A stretch of DNA of 64,000 bases from an uncultured Lachnospiraceae bacterium (GCA_946552115.1 CAMNRH010000017.1:1-64000); one strand, 5' to 3'; shown: positions 1 through 8,620, counted from the stretch's first letter. Program-made: numbers and translations. Notes: generated by a model from the letters alone, not told the origin.

Positions 1-430
1 ATCACATATCTTACATTGGTTTTTATAGTTTCCACAAACTTTGAAACGGTCTCAATGAAAATAGATGAATGGTTTTACTATGCAATCCCTTTCCCTCCAT
101 CGGCATTACCCGATTTCTACAGTACTATGAGATTGTCCGACTACCTACCATTCATTTGAAATTCTCCGTTTTCAGTTGCAACTTCATACTCTTTTTCGAG
201 AAATGGTAGGTTCTCCCCAGTTGATGTGTATTCACAATGTAAAACATGATTGGTTCTCTGACTCCGCAGTGCCACATAATACTCGCCATATCGCATTACA
301 TGATCTTGCTGTCTACGCTTGTCAGATGCCGTTACCGACATCATCCCAAGACCCGCTATTATCTGGTTGGCTAAACCTTGGATAAACCGGATTCCCACCG
401 GCTTGATTACACACCCTTAGCTGGGCGCAC
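1..430 (-). mobile_element. Group II intron, 5' ribozyme part (cut by window edge)
   Basis: Read on the minus strand, the segment begins at 430 with GTGCGCCCAG, the GUGYG-type 5' end of bacterial group II introns, and continues as structured, non-coding sequence of the domain I kind. A perfect 9-bp helix pairs 202-210 with 144-152. The 13 exon bases next to the junction have complements inside the intron: CCAGTT (minus, 436-431) pairs with 222-217, and GCAACTT (minus, 443-437) pairs with 184-178, as expected for IBS/EBS pairing. The order of the two matches is reversed from the usual EBS2-EBS1 order, so the exact assignment is open; AACTG at 177-173 is a second EBS1 candidate. The reverse transcriptase/maturase ORF and 3' end would lie left of base 1. 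The intron shares the strand of the gene ending at 447. Confidence 0.8.
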
Positions 431-446
431 AACTGGAAGTTGCAAG

Positions 447-794
447 TTAGATGACATTTTCACCAAGAATTATTTTAGGCATTGTGGTTAAGCACCGATT
501 CCAACGTTTATAAAATTTCTCCACACCAAGTTTAGATACTCTTGCATGAGCTTCTTCGTTTTCCAGTACCCAATATAAAACATATGTTACCTTTCCTACA
601 TTTCTTGTAAGACGGACAGGTAACTCTCCTTCTTTAACCGCATTAAAATCTTTTTGCCTGTGAGTTCGTTTTATGTAATGTACATCAATAACACCATCTT
701 GCCCCAAATAAAATTCAGCTACTTCTTTCATTAACTCTTCAATTTCATCGAGTTTAGATAATTTTGCTTCATATATACATATTTCATTAAACAT
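447..794 (-). CDS. Small ABM-like (dimeric alpha/beta barrel) protein
   Basis: The 115-residue protein has no signal peptide or membrane segment. Its size and pattern (an N-terminal beta strand, a helix with KLDEIEELMKEVAEFY, then short strands) resemble the antibiotic-biosynthesis-monooxygenase/quinol-monooxygenase-like barrel, but no catalytic residues can be assigned and the family call is tentative. The start is supported by GGGAGGGC at 798-805, just upstream on the minus strand. The gene has its own promoter, and a hairpin in its leader overlaps the ribosome binding site. Its TAA at 447-449 is followed 17 bases later by the 5' end of the group II intron, so gene and intron may be cotranscribed. 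Confidence 0.6.
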   Translation of the reverse strand: MFNEICIYEAKLSKLDEIEELMKEVAEFYLGQDGVIDVHYIKRTHRQKDFNAVKEGELPVRLTRNVGKVTYVLYWVLENEEAHARVSKLGVEKFYKRWNRCLTTMPKIILGENVI

Positions 795-800
795 AACGCC

Positions 801-836
801 CTCCCAAAATCCCGATTTATCGGTTTATTCTGGGAG
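801..836 (-). promoter_or_regulatory. Leader hairpin pairing with the ribosome binding site
   Basis: CTCCCA (minus, 836-831) pairs with TGGGAG (minus, 806-801). The 3' arm contains most of the GGGAGG Shine-Dalgarno of the ABM-like gene. An inner CCGA/TCGG stem lies inside. The predicted transcript start, around 832, falls at the 5' arm. Control of translation by this fold is an inference. Confidence 0.45.
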
Positions 837-838
837 AA

Positions 839-867
839 ATTATAGCATACCAAATTATGAAAAACAA
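839..867 (-). promoter_or_regulatory. Sigma-A promoter of the ABM-like gene
   Basis: On the minus strand, TTGTTT (867-862) and TATAAT (844-839) are 17 bases apart, with an extended -10 TGC directly before the -10 box. The predicted start is about 30-40 bases before the ATG at 794. Confidence 0.6.
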
Positions 868-869
868 TC

Positions 870-1303
870 CCCGCCCTACGTCCGTTCCGACTATCCAGAC
901 CGTCTGCACTACTTCGGCGGCTATCGGTAGATTTTGCGGTGGCTCTGCCTCCGCGCCCCCGACCTCTCCCAAACAGAATGGAATGTTACGCAATAGGGCT
1001 TGAAAAGGCTTGATTTTTAAGGCGTTGCAGACACGAAAACCCATAGGATAAGGTTTTTATATTACCTACCCACGAAAACGGCTTCTAACTGTCCACAGGC
1101 ACGTTTTGCGCCCCGTTTCCGTATTCATATATTTATGGATGGTTGTGGCGGGTGCTGGAGGAAAGATGGGATCTGGATTTACGGTAAAAAGGGAGTTGAA
1201 AATTTTCCACCTTTTTGAAAAAATGATATCTGTTTTACATATCTTTTGGATGATACAATTCTTTCATCAGATAAAAACATTTCAAAAAAGGGAGGAAACG
1301 AAG
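870..1303. other. Non-coding stretch before the sugar operon
   Basis: No supported gene lies here. About 880-1080 is richer in GC than its surroundings and has short open frames on both strands without ribosome binding sites; it may be the scar of a mobile element, but nothing in it identifies one. About 1180-1290 is AT-rich and should hold the promoter of the sugar operon. No convincing -35/-10 pair could be fixed. Confidence 0.35.
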
Positions 1304-2614
1304 ATGAAAAGAAGAATACTATCTATACTCCTGACCGCAGCCATGGCGGTAACACTGCTTGCAGGATGCGGATCAGACGGAAACAAAGATGAAGGAAAAT
1401 CGGAGTCAGCAGACGGGAAAGTGACACTTAAGGTATTTTCTAACCTGCCGGACAGAAAGAACGGCCAGGGGCTGGTAGAGCAGATGATTATTGACGAATA
1501 CATGAAAGAAAATGAAAATGTCAATATCGAAGTAGAGGCGCTTGACGAAGAGGCTTACAAGACAAAATTCAAGGCATACTCCATGGAAGGGATGCCGGAC
1601 GTGGTAAGTATCTGGGGCCAGCCTTCTTTCTTAGACGAGGTTCTGGAAGCAGGTGTGCTGGCAGAGCTTGACGAGTCAGATTACAGCGACTATGGATTTA
1701 TCTCCGGGTCTCTGGAAGGGTTCAAGAAAGACGGCAAGCTGTACGGGCTTCCGAGAAATACAGATGTAGCCGCATTCTATTATAATGAGAAAATGTTCAA
1801 GGATAACAAATGGGAAGTTCCGGCTACATATGACGAGCTCCTTGATCTGGCGAAAACCATAAAAGACGCAGGTATCATTCCACTGGCAATGGACGGCGGC
1901 GATGGATGGCCCATGGCAGTATATCTGTCAGATATACTCTATAAGCTGGCCGGCTCTGACTATGCTTCCATCGTAAGCGAAGCAGTTTCTTCCGGAGATT
2001 TTACGAATGAGAATTTTGTAAAAGCTACAGAGCTCCTAAAGAAAACCGCAGACGCAGGATTGTTCCAGAACGGATATGATTCTCAGGATTATGGAACAGC
2101 CCAGAACCTCTTTACCAACGGGCAGGCAGCTATGTTCTATATGGGCAGTTGGGAGGCTTCTATGGCGTTGAATGAAGATATACCTGAAGAAGTAAGGACA
2201 AACATCCGCATGTTCACAATGCCTGTGATTGACGGCGGAAAAGGTACGGCAGCAGACATTGCGGCATGGAACGGCGGCGGATATGGCGTTTCCGCAAACT
2301 CAGAAGTGAAGGAAGAAGCAATTAAGTTCCTGAATTATATGTATCAGAAAGATAAGCTGTCCAAATATGGATGGGAAAACGGCGTAGGAATGTCCGCACA
2401 GGATCAGACAGAATATATGACAGGTGATGAGACAGAGCTTCAGATGCAGTTTGTAGATGCAGTAAATGATGCCGCGAGCGTATCCGGAACCCCTGTGAAT
2501 GACTGCGGCCCGTCTTCATTTAAGACCAGTATCGAGAGCCAGATTCAGAACGTATCTAACGGAAGCATAAGCGTGGAAGATTTCCTTGCCACAATCGGGA
2601 AAGAATGTAAATAG
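1304..2614 (+). CDS. ABC sugar transporter, substrate-binding lipoprotein
   Basis: The 436-residue family-1 extracellular solute-binding protein captures a sugar or oligosaccharide outside the cell for the two permeases downstream. A lipoprotein signal peptide (residues 1-21) ends in LLAGC, with Cys22 as the lipidated residue. The start at 1304 is preferred over an in-frame codon at 1106 because GGGAGG sits 8 bases before it and the signal peptide begins there. The mature protein has the usual patterns of the family (PDVVSIWGQPSF; GLPRNTDVAAFYYN; AAMFYMGSWEA). The partner permeases, kinase/regulator and GH30 enzyme suggest a beta-linked glucoside or related oligosaccharide, but the ligand cannot be read from sequence. 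Confidence 0.93.
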   Translation: MKRRILSILLTAAMAVTLLAGCGSDGNKDEGKSESADGKVTLKVFSNLPDRKNGQGLVEQMIIDEYMKENENVNIEVEALDEEAYKTKFKAYSMEGMPDVVSIWGQPSFLDEVLEAGVLAELDESDYSDYGFISGSLEGFKKDGKLYGLPRNTDVAAFYYNEKMFKDNKWEVPATYDELLDLAKTIKDAGIIPLAMDGGDGWPMAVYLSDILYKLAGSDYASIVSEAVSSGDFTNENFVKATELLKKTADAGLFQNGYDSQDYGTAQNLFTNGQAAMFYMGSWEASMALNEDIPEEVRTNIRMFTMPVIDGGKGTAADIAAWNGGGYGVSANSEVKEEAIKFLNYMYQKDKLSKYGWENGVGMSAQDQTEYMTGDETELQMQFVDAVNDAASVSGTPVNDCGPSSFKTSIESQIQNVSNGSISVEDFLATIGKECK

Positions 2615-2642
2615 CCGGGTTTCTGAATATGAAAAATAGAAA

Positions 2643-2678
2643 TAACTGTGACCGCTGAGTAATCGGCGGTCACAGTTA
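2643..2678 (+). terminator. Intra-operon hairpin after the binding-protein gene
   Basis: A perfect 13-bp stem (2643-2655 with 2666-2678) has a 10-base loop and no T-run. It lies between the binding-protein gene and the permeases. Such hairpins often protect the 3' end of the upstream message, or cut part of the transcription, so that binding protein exceeds permease. Confidence 0.75.
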
Positions 2679-2757
2679 CTAAGGGGCGGCCATGACAGTT
2701 CCTTAGGAGAAAATCATAGGAAAGGGCAAGGCCTGAAAATGGGAGGGAACAAAAAAG

Positions 2758-3657
2758 ATGAAGAAACTATACAGTAACAAGCTGGTGATATTCAGTCTGG
2801 TGCTGCCGGGCATTATCGTATTCTTGTTTGCAATACTCGCGCCAATCTGCCTGAGTGTATATTATGGTTTTACAGATTATTCCGGGATGGGAGCCTATTC
2901 ATTTATTGGAATTGAAAATTACAGGCAGCTTGTGCATGACGAAGCATTTTGGACGTCACTCAAAAATTCACTTTTGCTGGCTGTCGGGTTTATCTGTATC
3001 CAGCATCCCCTTGCACTGATTGTTGCGGCAGTCTTAGATAAGCTGGGAGGAAAGGCAGAAGGATTTTTCCGATGTGTGTATTTTATTCCAAATGTTATCT
3101 CAGTGGCTGTTATCGCATATCTTTGGAAGTTCATCTACAATCCGGATTTCGGACTTCTGAATAATATTATCAAGGTGTTCGGGGGAAAGGGAGATATCAA
3201 CTGGTTCAGTAATGAGACGGCCATCTGGGCGGTGCTGCTCGTTCTGATCTGGCACGGATTTGGCTGGGGAATGTTGATTTATTATACCGGAATCAAAAAT
3301 ATAGACCCTGTGCTTTACGAGGCCGCGGCGATTGACGGGGCAAATCAGAGACAGACATTTTTGAAGATTACACTTCCGCTTATGAAGCCGGTAATCCAGG
3401 TGAATGTAACTATGGCGGTCATCTCCGCATTGAAACAGATGGAGACGGTATACCTGCTTACAAACGGGGGACCCGGAAACAGTACGCAGTTTACTGCAAA
3501 TTATCTGTATCAGCAGGCGTTCAAGGCATTTAAGTATGGCTATGGCAATGCGATCGGCGTTATTTTCATTATTATCTGTCTGCTGGCAACGGTATTTTTA
3601 AATAAAGTTTTTGAAGAACGGGATATAAATCCACGCAGGGTAAAGGGGGCGGCATAA
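2758..3657 (+). CDS. ABC sugar transporter permease, MalF/LacF type
   Basis: The 299-residue inner-membrane permease has six predicted hydrophobic segments, the first at about residues 10-33. The cytoplasmic EAA loop, which contacts the ATPase, is clear: EAAAIDGANQRQTFLKITLP. It pairs with the MalG-type permease that starts inside its stop codon (TAATG). GGGAGGG lies just before the start. No ATP-binding subunit is encoded nearby, as is common for carbohydrate-uptake family 1 importers of Firmicutes that share one MsmX-type ATPase. Confidence 0.93.
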   Translation: MKKLYSNKLVIFSLVLPGIIVFLFAILAPICLSVYYGFTDYSGMGAYSFIGIENYRQLVHDEAFWTSLKNSLLLAVGFICIQHPLALIVAAVLDKLGGKAEGFFRCVYFIPNVISVAVIAYLWKFIYNPDFGLLNNIIKVFGGKGDINWFSNETAIWAVLLVLIWHGFGWGMLIYYTGIKNIDPVLYEAAAIDGANQRQTFLKITLPLMKPVIQVNVTMAVISALKQMETVYLLTNGGPGNSTQFTANYLYQQAFKAFKYGYGNAIGVIFIIICLLATVFLNKVFEERDINPRRVKGAA

Positions 3658-4502
3658 TGGGATTTGCAGGAAAGAAGAAAAATAAAATTACAAAACCGTT
3701 GTTGTGGTTCGTACTGATTGCCGTTGCTGTCATCCAGATATTCCCTTTGGTGTGGCTGGTGGACTTTTCGCTGGCCAGCAGTACGGAAATGTTTACCAAT
3801 GGCCTTCTGGTCATCCCGGAGAAGATTCAGTGGGGAAATTATGCGAAAGCTTTTGCAGACGGAAATTTCCTGTTATACTTAAAAAATAGTATACTAATTA
3901 ATGGACTGGCAGTTGTACTTGTAATCCTGGTTTCAATCATGGCGGCATTTGCCTGCCGGAGAATGAGGTGGAAGCTGAGCGGCTTTGTGAAGACGCTGCT
4001 TTTGATGGGAATGATGATACCCATCCATGCAACGCTTCTGCCAAACTATAAGATCTACAGCCAGCTTGGGCTTACGGATACCGTATGGGCACTGCTGATA
4101 CCCTATGTCGCATTTTCCCTTCCACAGGGGTTGTTCCTAATGACCAGCTTTATGGAATCGATCCCGGTGGAGCTGGAAGAGGCGGCAGTGATGGATGGGT
4201 GCGGCATTTACCGGATTATTTTCCAGATTATTACGCCCATGCTGAAATCATCCATCGCAACCGTAGCGATTATGACATTTTTAAATAATTGGAATGAATT
4301 TATGATGGCAAGCACGTATTTAAGCTCCGAGAAATGGAAGACGCTGCCATTCTCGGTACTGGAGTTTACCGGCGAGTACTCTTCAAACTATGCAGTCCAG
4401 TTTGCAGTCATGGCGCTGACAGCGGCTCCTGCTGTGATTGTGTATATTATTTTAAATAAGCACATTACAAAGGGCGCTGCGATGGGAGCCGTGAAAGGCT
4501 AA
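3657..4502 (+). CDS. ABC sugar transporter permease, MalG/LacG type
   Basis: The 281-residue partner of the preceding permease has about six membrane segments. The EAA loop reads EEAAVMDGCGIYRIIFQIITP. Its ATG shares one base with the stop codon of the upstream gene, which suggests translational coupling and equal amounts of both subunits. It ends 40 bases before the histidine kinase gene, so transporter and regulator probably form one transcription unit. Confidence 0.93.
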   Translation: MGFAGKKKNKITKPLLWFVLIAVAVIQIFPLVWLVDFSLASSTEMFTNGLLVIPEKIQWGNYAKAFADGNFLLYLKNSILINGLAVVLVILVSIMAAFACRRMRWKLSGFVKTLLLMGMMIPIHATLLPNYKIYSQLGLTDTVWALLIPYVAFSLPQGLFLMTSFMESIPVELEEAAVMDGCGIYRIIFQIITPMLKSSIATVAIMTFLNNWNEFMMASTYLSSEKWKTLPFSVLEFTGEYSSNYAVQFAVMALTAAPAVIVYIILNKHITKGAAMGAVKG

Positions 4503-4542
4503 GGAACTGTATCAGTTAAAAAAATAAAGGCAGGATAGGCAG

Positions 4543-6357
4543 ATGAAAAAAATCAGACAGTGGATGAATGGATTGAGTGTAAAGGCGAAACTGATATGTT
4601 ACGGATATCTGTTCATAACCCCTGTGCTGGTAATCATCTGCCTGATTTTGCTTGCAAATAATTACAGCAGAGGGATAGAAGAACGGCTGGAAAATGATCG
4701 GGCAAACGCGGATACTCTTGCGGACAGTATTAATCTTCTCCAGACAGATATCAAGGATTTTTCCACTTATATCTGTATTAACCAGGAGATACAAAGTCTG
4801 CTGAAGGTGGAGAACCCTGACGAATATAATAAAAATGCGAGACTCTGGCAGGAAGAGGCTCCTATGATGGTGATTCAGGATATGATCGCCTTAAAAGGGC
4901 ATATCAAGACGATTGCGATTTATACGGAAAACGGAATCCGTCCTTATTTACAGGGAATGGACGGAAGTGTTTATTTGTCATTGACAGAAGACGTGCGGGA
5001 AACAGAAACTTACCGGGAAACCATCGAGAGCGAAAGCGGTATGATCTGGAAATCCGTGCCCAAAGGAAGCGGGGATACGTATCTTACGAACAGGGAAGAC
5101 AAGGTTGTGCTGTACCGTGAGATTTTTGACCTGTCCCAGAAAAAGACTATGGGTTATATTGTCATCGGAGTCAGCCAGACCAAATTCCAGGAACTTTGTG
5201 AAAACATGCTGGGCGACAAAGACGAAAGCATTCTTGTGCTGAATCCGGATTCAGGGGTCTTAAGCCGGGCGGGGGCAAAAGTCCCGGAGGTGGAGGAATA
5301 TCTGGCCGACGAGGACTTTCTGAGGCAGGATTACAGGAAACGGGAAACACATATCAGATATGAAAATTATGATATCGTGTGCAGTCAGCCAGAGCGGAAT
5401 GCGAGCATTGTGTGCAAGATTTCGCCCCGCTACGAATTACAGATGCAGTTTTTGGATATTGCCTATATGCCGTTAGCCCTTCTGCTTGGAATGCTTGCGG
5501 GCCTTCTGCCGCTACTTCTGATTATTTCCAATGTCGTGACCATGCCTCTTAGAAAGGTCAGTGATGCGATTCGGAAATTTTCAGACGGAGATTTTGAGCA
5601 GCAGGTGGAAGTGATCACGGATGATGAGGTTGGAGAAGTGGCAAAATGCTTTAATAAGATGGTAGAGGATATCCGTGCGCTGATAGATGAGAATTATGTA
5701 AAAACACTGGCAGAAAAAGAGAGTGAGCTTGCCGCGCTGCAGGCCCAGATCAATCCACATTTCTTATATAATACGCTGGATACATTGTATTGGCAGGCAA
5801 CGGAGGAGGAAAATGAGGAAATCGCGGAAAATATTCTGGCCCTTTCCCAGCTATTCCGGCTTGCGCTTAGTAATGGGGAACAGGAAGTAAGCGTCGGGCA
5901 GGAGGCGGAGTTGATTTCCAGATATCTTCAGATCCAGAAGATGCGCTTTACAAAACGTCTGGCCTATGAAGTGGATATTGACGAGGGGATCCGGAAAGTC
6001 AGGATTCCAAAGCTGATTCTGCAGCCTTTTGTGGAAAACGCGGTGGTGCATGGGTTTGAAAACGTGAGTACGCCGTGCAGGCTCAAGGTAACCGGGCGCA
6101 TGGAGCAGGGAATGCTGGTATTTTATGTGTGGGATACAGGAATCGGGATGCGCCAGGATCAGATTGAGGCAATCTGGGAGGAGGAATCGAGGGATTATGC
6201 AAAACAGAGAATCGGAAGATATGCTATCAAAAATATCAGGGAACGGCTGCAGCTTAGATATCATGACCGGTTTTCCCTGGAGATACAAAGCAGTATCGGG
6301 AAAGGGACGGTAGTGATTCTTAAGATACCATATGAGGAGGAAACGGCATGCCGTTAA
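4543..6357 (+). CDS. Sensor histidine kinase, YesM/LytS type
   Basis: The 604-residue membrane kinase should sense a sugar, or loaded binding protein, outside the cell and phosphorylate the regulator that follows. A first membrane segment (about 16-38) is followed by an extracellular Cache-like region of about 270 residues and a second membrane segment (about 305-332). Then come HAMP (about 335-385), a short coiled linker and the His_kinase domain with the phosphoacceptor in QINPHFLYN (His406). The HATPase_c domain shows an N box (FVENAVVHG) and a G box (WDTGIGM). Its end overlaps the response regulator start by 10 bases. Confidence 0.93.
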   Translation: MKKIRQWMNGLSVKAKLICYGYLFITPVLVIICLILLANNYSRGIEERLENDRANADTLADSINLLQTDIKDFSTYICINQEIQSLLKVENPDEYNKNARLWQEEAPMMVIQDMIALKGHIKTIAIYTENGIRPYLQGMDGSVYLSLTEDVRETETYRETIESESGMIWKSVPKGSGDTYLTNREDKVVLYREIFDLSQKKTMGYIVIGVSQTKFQELCENMLGDKDESILVLNPDSGVLSRAGAKVPEVEEYLADEDFLRQDYRKRETHIRYENYDIVCSQPERNASIVCKISPRYELQMQFLDIAYMPLALLLGMLAGLLPLLLIISNVVTMPLRKVSDAIRKFSDGDFEQQVEVITDDEVGEVAKCFNKMVEDIRALIDENYVKTLAEKESELAALQAQINPHFLYNTLDTLYWQATEEENEEIAENILALSQLFRLALSNGEQEVSVGQEAELISRYLQIQKMRFTKRLAYEVDIDEGIRKVRIPKLILQPFVENAVVHGFENVSTPCRLKVTGRMEQGMLVFYVWDTGIGMRQDQIEAIWEEESRDYAKQRIGRYAIKNIRERLQLRYHDRFSLEIQSSIGKGTVVILKIPYEEETACR

Positions 6358-7091
6358 GATTATTGATTGCGGAAGATGAAGACCCGATCAGGAAAGGTGT
6401 TGTGAAATATATACAGTTACATACGGACAGGTTCACAAGAATCTATGAGGCGGAAAACGGACAGGAGGCAGTTGAACTTCTCCTGAAATATCACCCGGAC
6501 ATGCTGCTTTTGGACATGCAGATGCCCTTAAAGAACGGTATGGATGTGATGGAAGAAGCACGGAAAGCAGGACTTCATCCGATTACGGTAGTTTTAAGCG
6601 GGTATGATGAGTTTAAGTACGCCCAGCAGGCCATTAAATTCGGGGCAAAGGAATATCTTTTAAAGCCTGTGCGCGCGGCGGATATTCTGGCTCTTTTAAA
6701 CTGTCTGGCAGATGAATACATAGGATTAGAGGAAAAGGCAAAGAATATGGCCGAAGAAGCCGGGAAGCAGAAGAATCCGCTTGTGAAGGCGGCGAAGGAA
6801 TATATGGAGGAGCATTATGCGGAGGATATTTTCCTTGCAGACGTAGCGGAAAGGCTCGGGATTTCTCAGGGCTATCTGTCCACCATACTGAAATCCAGCC
6901 TTGGCTTGGGGTTTGTGGAATGCCTTCATCAGATTCGGATTGACCATGCCTGCTGTTATCTGGAACAGAATTATCTGAAAAATTATGAGATTGCTTATAA
7001 AGTAGGGTATCAGGATGAGAAATATTTCTCTAAAATATTTAAAAAAGTGAAGGGAGTTTCCCCGAAAGAGTATCGAAAGAAAGGGCAGTGA
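6348..7091 (+). CDS. Response regulator, YesN/AraC type, short form
   Basis: The 247-residue regulator has an N-terminal receiver domain (acidic pocket LIAEDED near residues 6-12, phosphoacceptor Asp56 in LLLDMQMP, conserved Lys in LLKPVRA) and a C-terminal AraC-type double helix-turn-helix (about 145-245, with SQGYLSTILKSSLG and the closing signature VGYQDEKYFSKIFKK). The usual YesN protein is about 500 residues; the middle domain is missing here, so this is a compact form. It likely activates the transporter/GH30 operon when phosphorylated by the kinase whose gene it overlaps. Confidence 0.92.
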   Translation: MPLRLLIAEDEDPIRKGVVKYIQLHTDRFTRIYEAENGQEAVELLLKYHPDMLLLDMQMPLKNGMDVMEEARKAGLHPITVVLSGYDEFKYAQQAIKFGAKEYLLKPVRAADILALLNCLADEYIGLEEKAKNMAEEAGKQKNPLVKAAKEYMEEHYAEDIFLADVAERLGISQGYLSTILKSSLGLGFVECLHQIRIDHACCYLEQNYLKNYEIAYKVGYQDEKYFSKIFKKVKGVSPKEYRKKGQ

Positions 7092-8446
7092 TTTACATGA
7101 ATTTGAAATATAAGGAAACAACGTATCAGTCAAATAAAAGGATCCAGACAGAAACAGAAGTGCCGTTCCTGCCGGATCAGGGGACTGAAAATGAATTGGT
7201 GAATCTGTATCCGCAGGTCAGATACCAGACCTGGGAGGGATTTGGAGGCGCAATCACGGATTCGGCCGGTTATGTTTTTTCACTGTTAAATGAACGGCAG
7301 AAGAAGAAAATGCTTGAACAGTATTTTGGCAGAGCGCAGATGAAATACCGGTTTGTTAGGATTCCTATAGACAGTTGTGATTTTTCCCTGGGACATTATG
7401 AGGCGGACGGCGATGAGCAGGACAGCGGCTTTTCAAACTTTTCTTTTGAGCGGGTGGAGAAATACATTTTCCCTTTACTTGACGCCGCCGAATCATGGCG
7501 CGGGGAAAAGCTGGATATTATGCTGTCTCCATGGAGCCCTCCGTCTTATATGAAGACGAATGGAGAGCGGGCTCACGGAGGAAAGCTGAAACCGAAATAC
7601 AGAAAGCGGTGGGCAGAATATATCTGCCGTTATATTGAAGAGTACCGGAAACGCGGCTATCATGTGACAAAGCTGACGGTTCAGAATGAGCCGAAAGCAG
7701 TGCAGACATGGGATTCCTGCATATATACGGCACAGGAGGAGAAAGAGTTTTTAAAGGATTACGTCTGGCCGGCGCTTAAGGAGCATGGGCTTGACGGGAT
7801 TGAAATCTATATCTGGGATCACAACAAGGAACGCGCGCTTGAATGGGCTGAAACGATTCTTGACGAAGAGACGGATGAGATGGTGGCTGGGGTTGCGTTT
7901 CACTGGTACAGCGGAGATCATTTTGAAAATATCCGCATGATACGGGAGCGGTTCCCCCGGAAAAAGCTTCTGCTTTCGGAAGCATGTATTGAATATAGTA
8001 AGTGCGCGCCGGATGATTATCTGAAAAACGCCCAGAAATATGCCCATGACATGATTGGAAATATGAATGAGGGAATGGAAACCTTTTTGGACTGGAATCT
8101 GGTGTTAGATGAGCTTGGCGGGCCGAACCATGTGAAAAACTATTGTGACGCTCCCTTTTTGTATGATACGGAGAAAAAAGAGCTGACAGAGACCAATATT
8201 CTGGCTTACCTGTGGCATTTCAGCCATTTTATCGAGCCTGGGGCAGTGCGGATTGGAGTGAGCCGGTATACGGATAAACTGGAAGCCACCGCATTCCAAA
8301 AAGATAACCGGATTATATTTGTGCTGCTGAACAGAAGCGGGGAAGACATTCCGGCGTACATACGCCTGGAGGAGAGGTGCGCGGAGGTCAAGGTGTCTTC
8401 CCGGTCGATTGGAAGCGGGATTATAGAGGTAGAAAATAATGGATAG
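7088..8446 (+). CDS. Glycoside hydrolase family 30 (O-glycosyl hydrolase)
   Basis: The 452-residue enzyme lacks a signal peptide, so it should act in the cytoplasm on sugar imported by the adjacent ABC system. GH30 features are the N-terminal WEGFGGAITDSAG, the acid/base in VQNEP (Glu201) and the nucleophile in LLLSEAC (Glu298) of a TIM barrel, then a C-terminal beta domain (about 370-452). GH30 enzymes cleave glucosylceramide-like beta-glucosides, beta-1,6-glucans, fucosides or xylans; the subfamily is not clear. The reading frame opens with GTG at 7088, overlapping the regulator stop; ATG at 7097 is the alternative start. Confidence 0.92.
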   Translation: MIYMNLKYKETTYQSNKRIQTETEVPFLPDQGTENELVNLYPQVRYQTWEGFGGAITDSAGYVFSLLNERQKKKMLEQYFGRAQMKYRFVRIPIDSCDFSLGHYEADGDEQDSGFSNFSFERVEKYIFPLLDAAESWRGEKLDIMLSPWSPPSYMKTNGERAHGGKLKPKYRKRWAEYICRYIEEYRKRGYHVTKLTVQNEPKAVQTWDSCIYTAQEEKEFLKDYVWPALKEHGLDGIEIYIWDHNKERALEWAETILDEETDEMVAGVAFHWYSGDHFENIRMIRERFPRKKLLLSEACIEYSKCAPDDYLKNAQKYAHDMIGNMNEGMETFLDWNLVLDELGGPNHVKNYCDAPFLYDTEKKELTETNILAYLWHFSHFIEPGAVRIGVSRYTDKLEATAFQKDNRIIFVLLNRSGEDIPAYIRLEERCAEVKVSSRSIGSGIIEVENNG

Positions 8447-8480
8447 TTTATATTAGGATATTGATTTAAGGGAGCAATGG

Positions 8481-8503
8481 CCGGCAGTTCTTAGAGCTGC
8501 CGG
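8481..8503 (+). terminator. Weak hairpin after the GH30 gene
   Basis: CCGGCAG (8481-8487) pairs with CTGCCGG (8497-8503) around a 9-base loop, followed by TTC. The T-run is poor, so termination here is uncertain. The 3' arm overlaps the coding remnant that follows. Confidence 0.4.
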
Positions 8504-8620
8504 TTCATCTATGATGCCGACAAGGAAATCACAGCTTTTACCAGGGAGAGCTTTCCTGACGGAAAAGAAATTGAAATCATTCCAATAGATAAAGGATATT
8601 TGCTTGAAGTTCTTCCTTAA
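8495..8620 (+). pseudogene. Coding remnant, C-terminal end of a lost gene
   Basis: After an in-frame stop at 8492-8494, a frame of 41 codons runs to TAA at 8618-8620. The predicted peptide (YDADKEITAFTRESFPDGKE, then ending in KGYLLEVLP) has the amino-acid balance of a real protein end, with an alternating beta-strand pattern. It has no start codon, ribosome binding site or upstream body. I infer the surviving 3' end of a deleted gene, perhaps a further sugar-degrading enzyme of the operon. I do not recognise the family. Confidence 0.45.

Noticed and set aside
141-398. 85-codon open frame on the minus strand
   Set aside because: It lies inside the folded 5' part of the group II intron, has no ribosome binding site and is interrupted by paired stems; it is a chance frame of ribozyme sequence.
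817-1044. 75-codon open frame on the minus strand
   Set aside because: It overlaps the promoter of the ABM-like gene, lacks a clear ribosome binding site and has no recognisable domain; it may be element debris.
1106-1303. N-terminal extension of the sugar-binding protein frame
   Set aside because: The lipoprotein signal peptide and GGGAGG site place the start at 1304.
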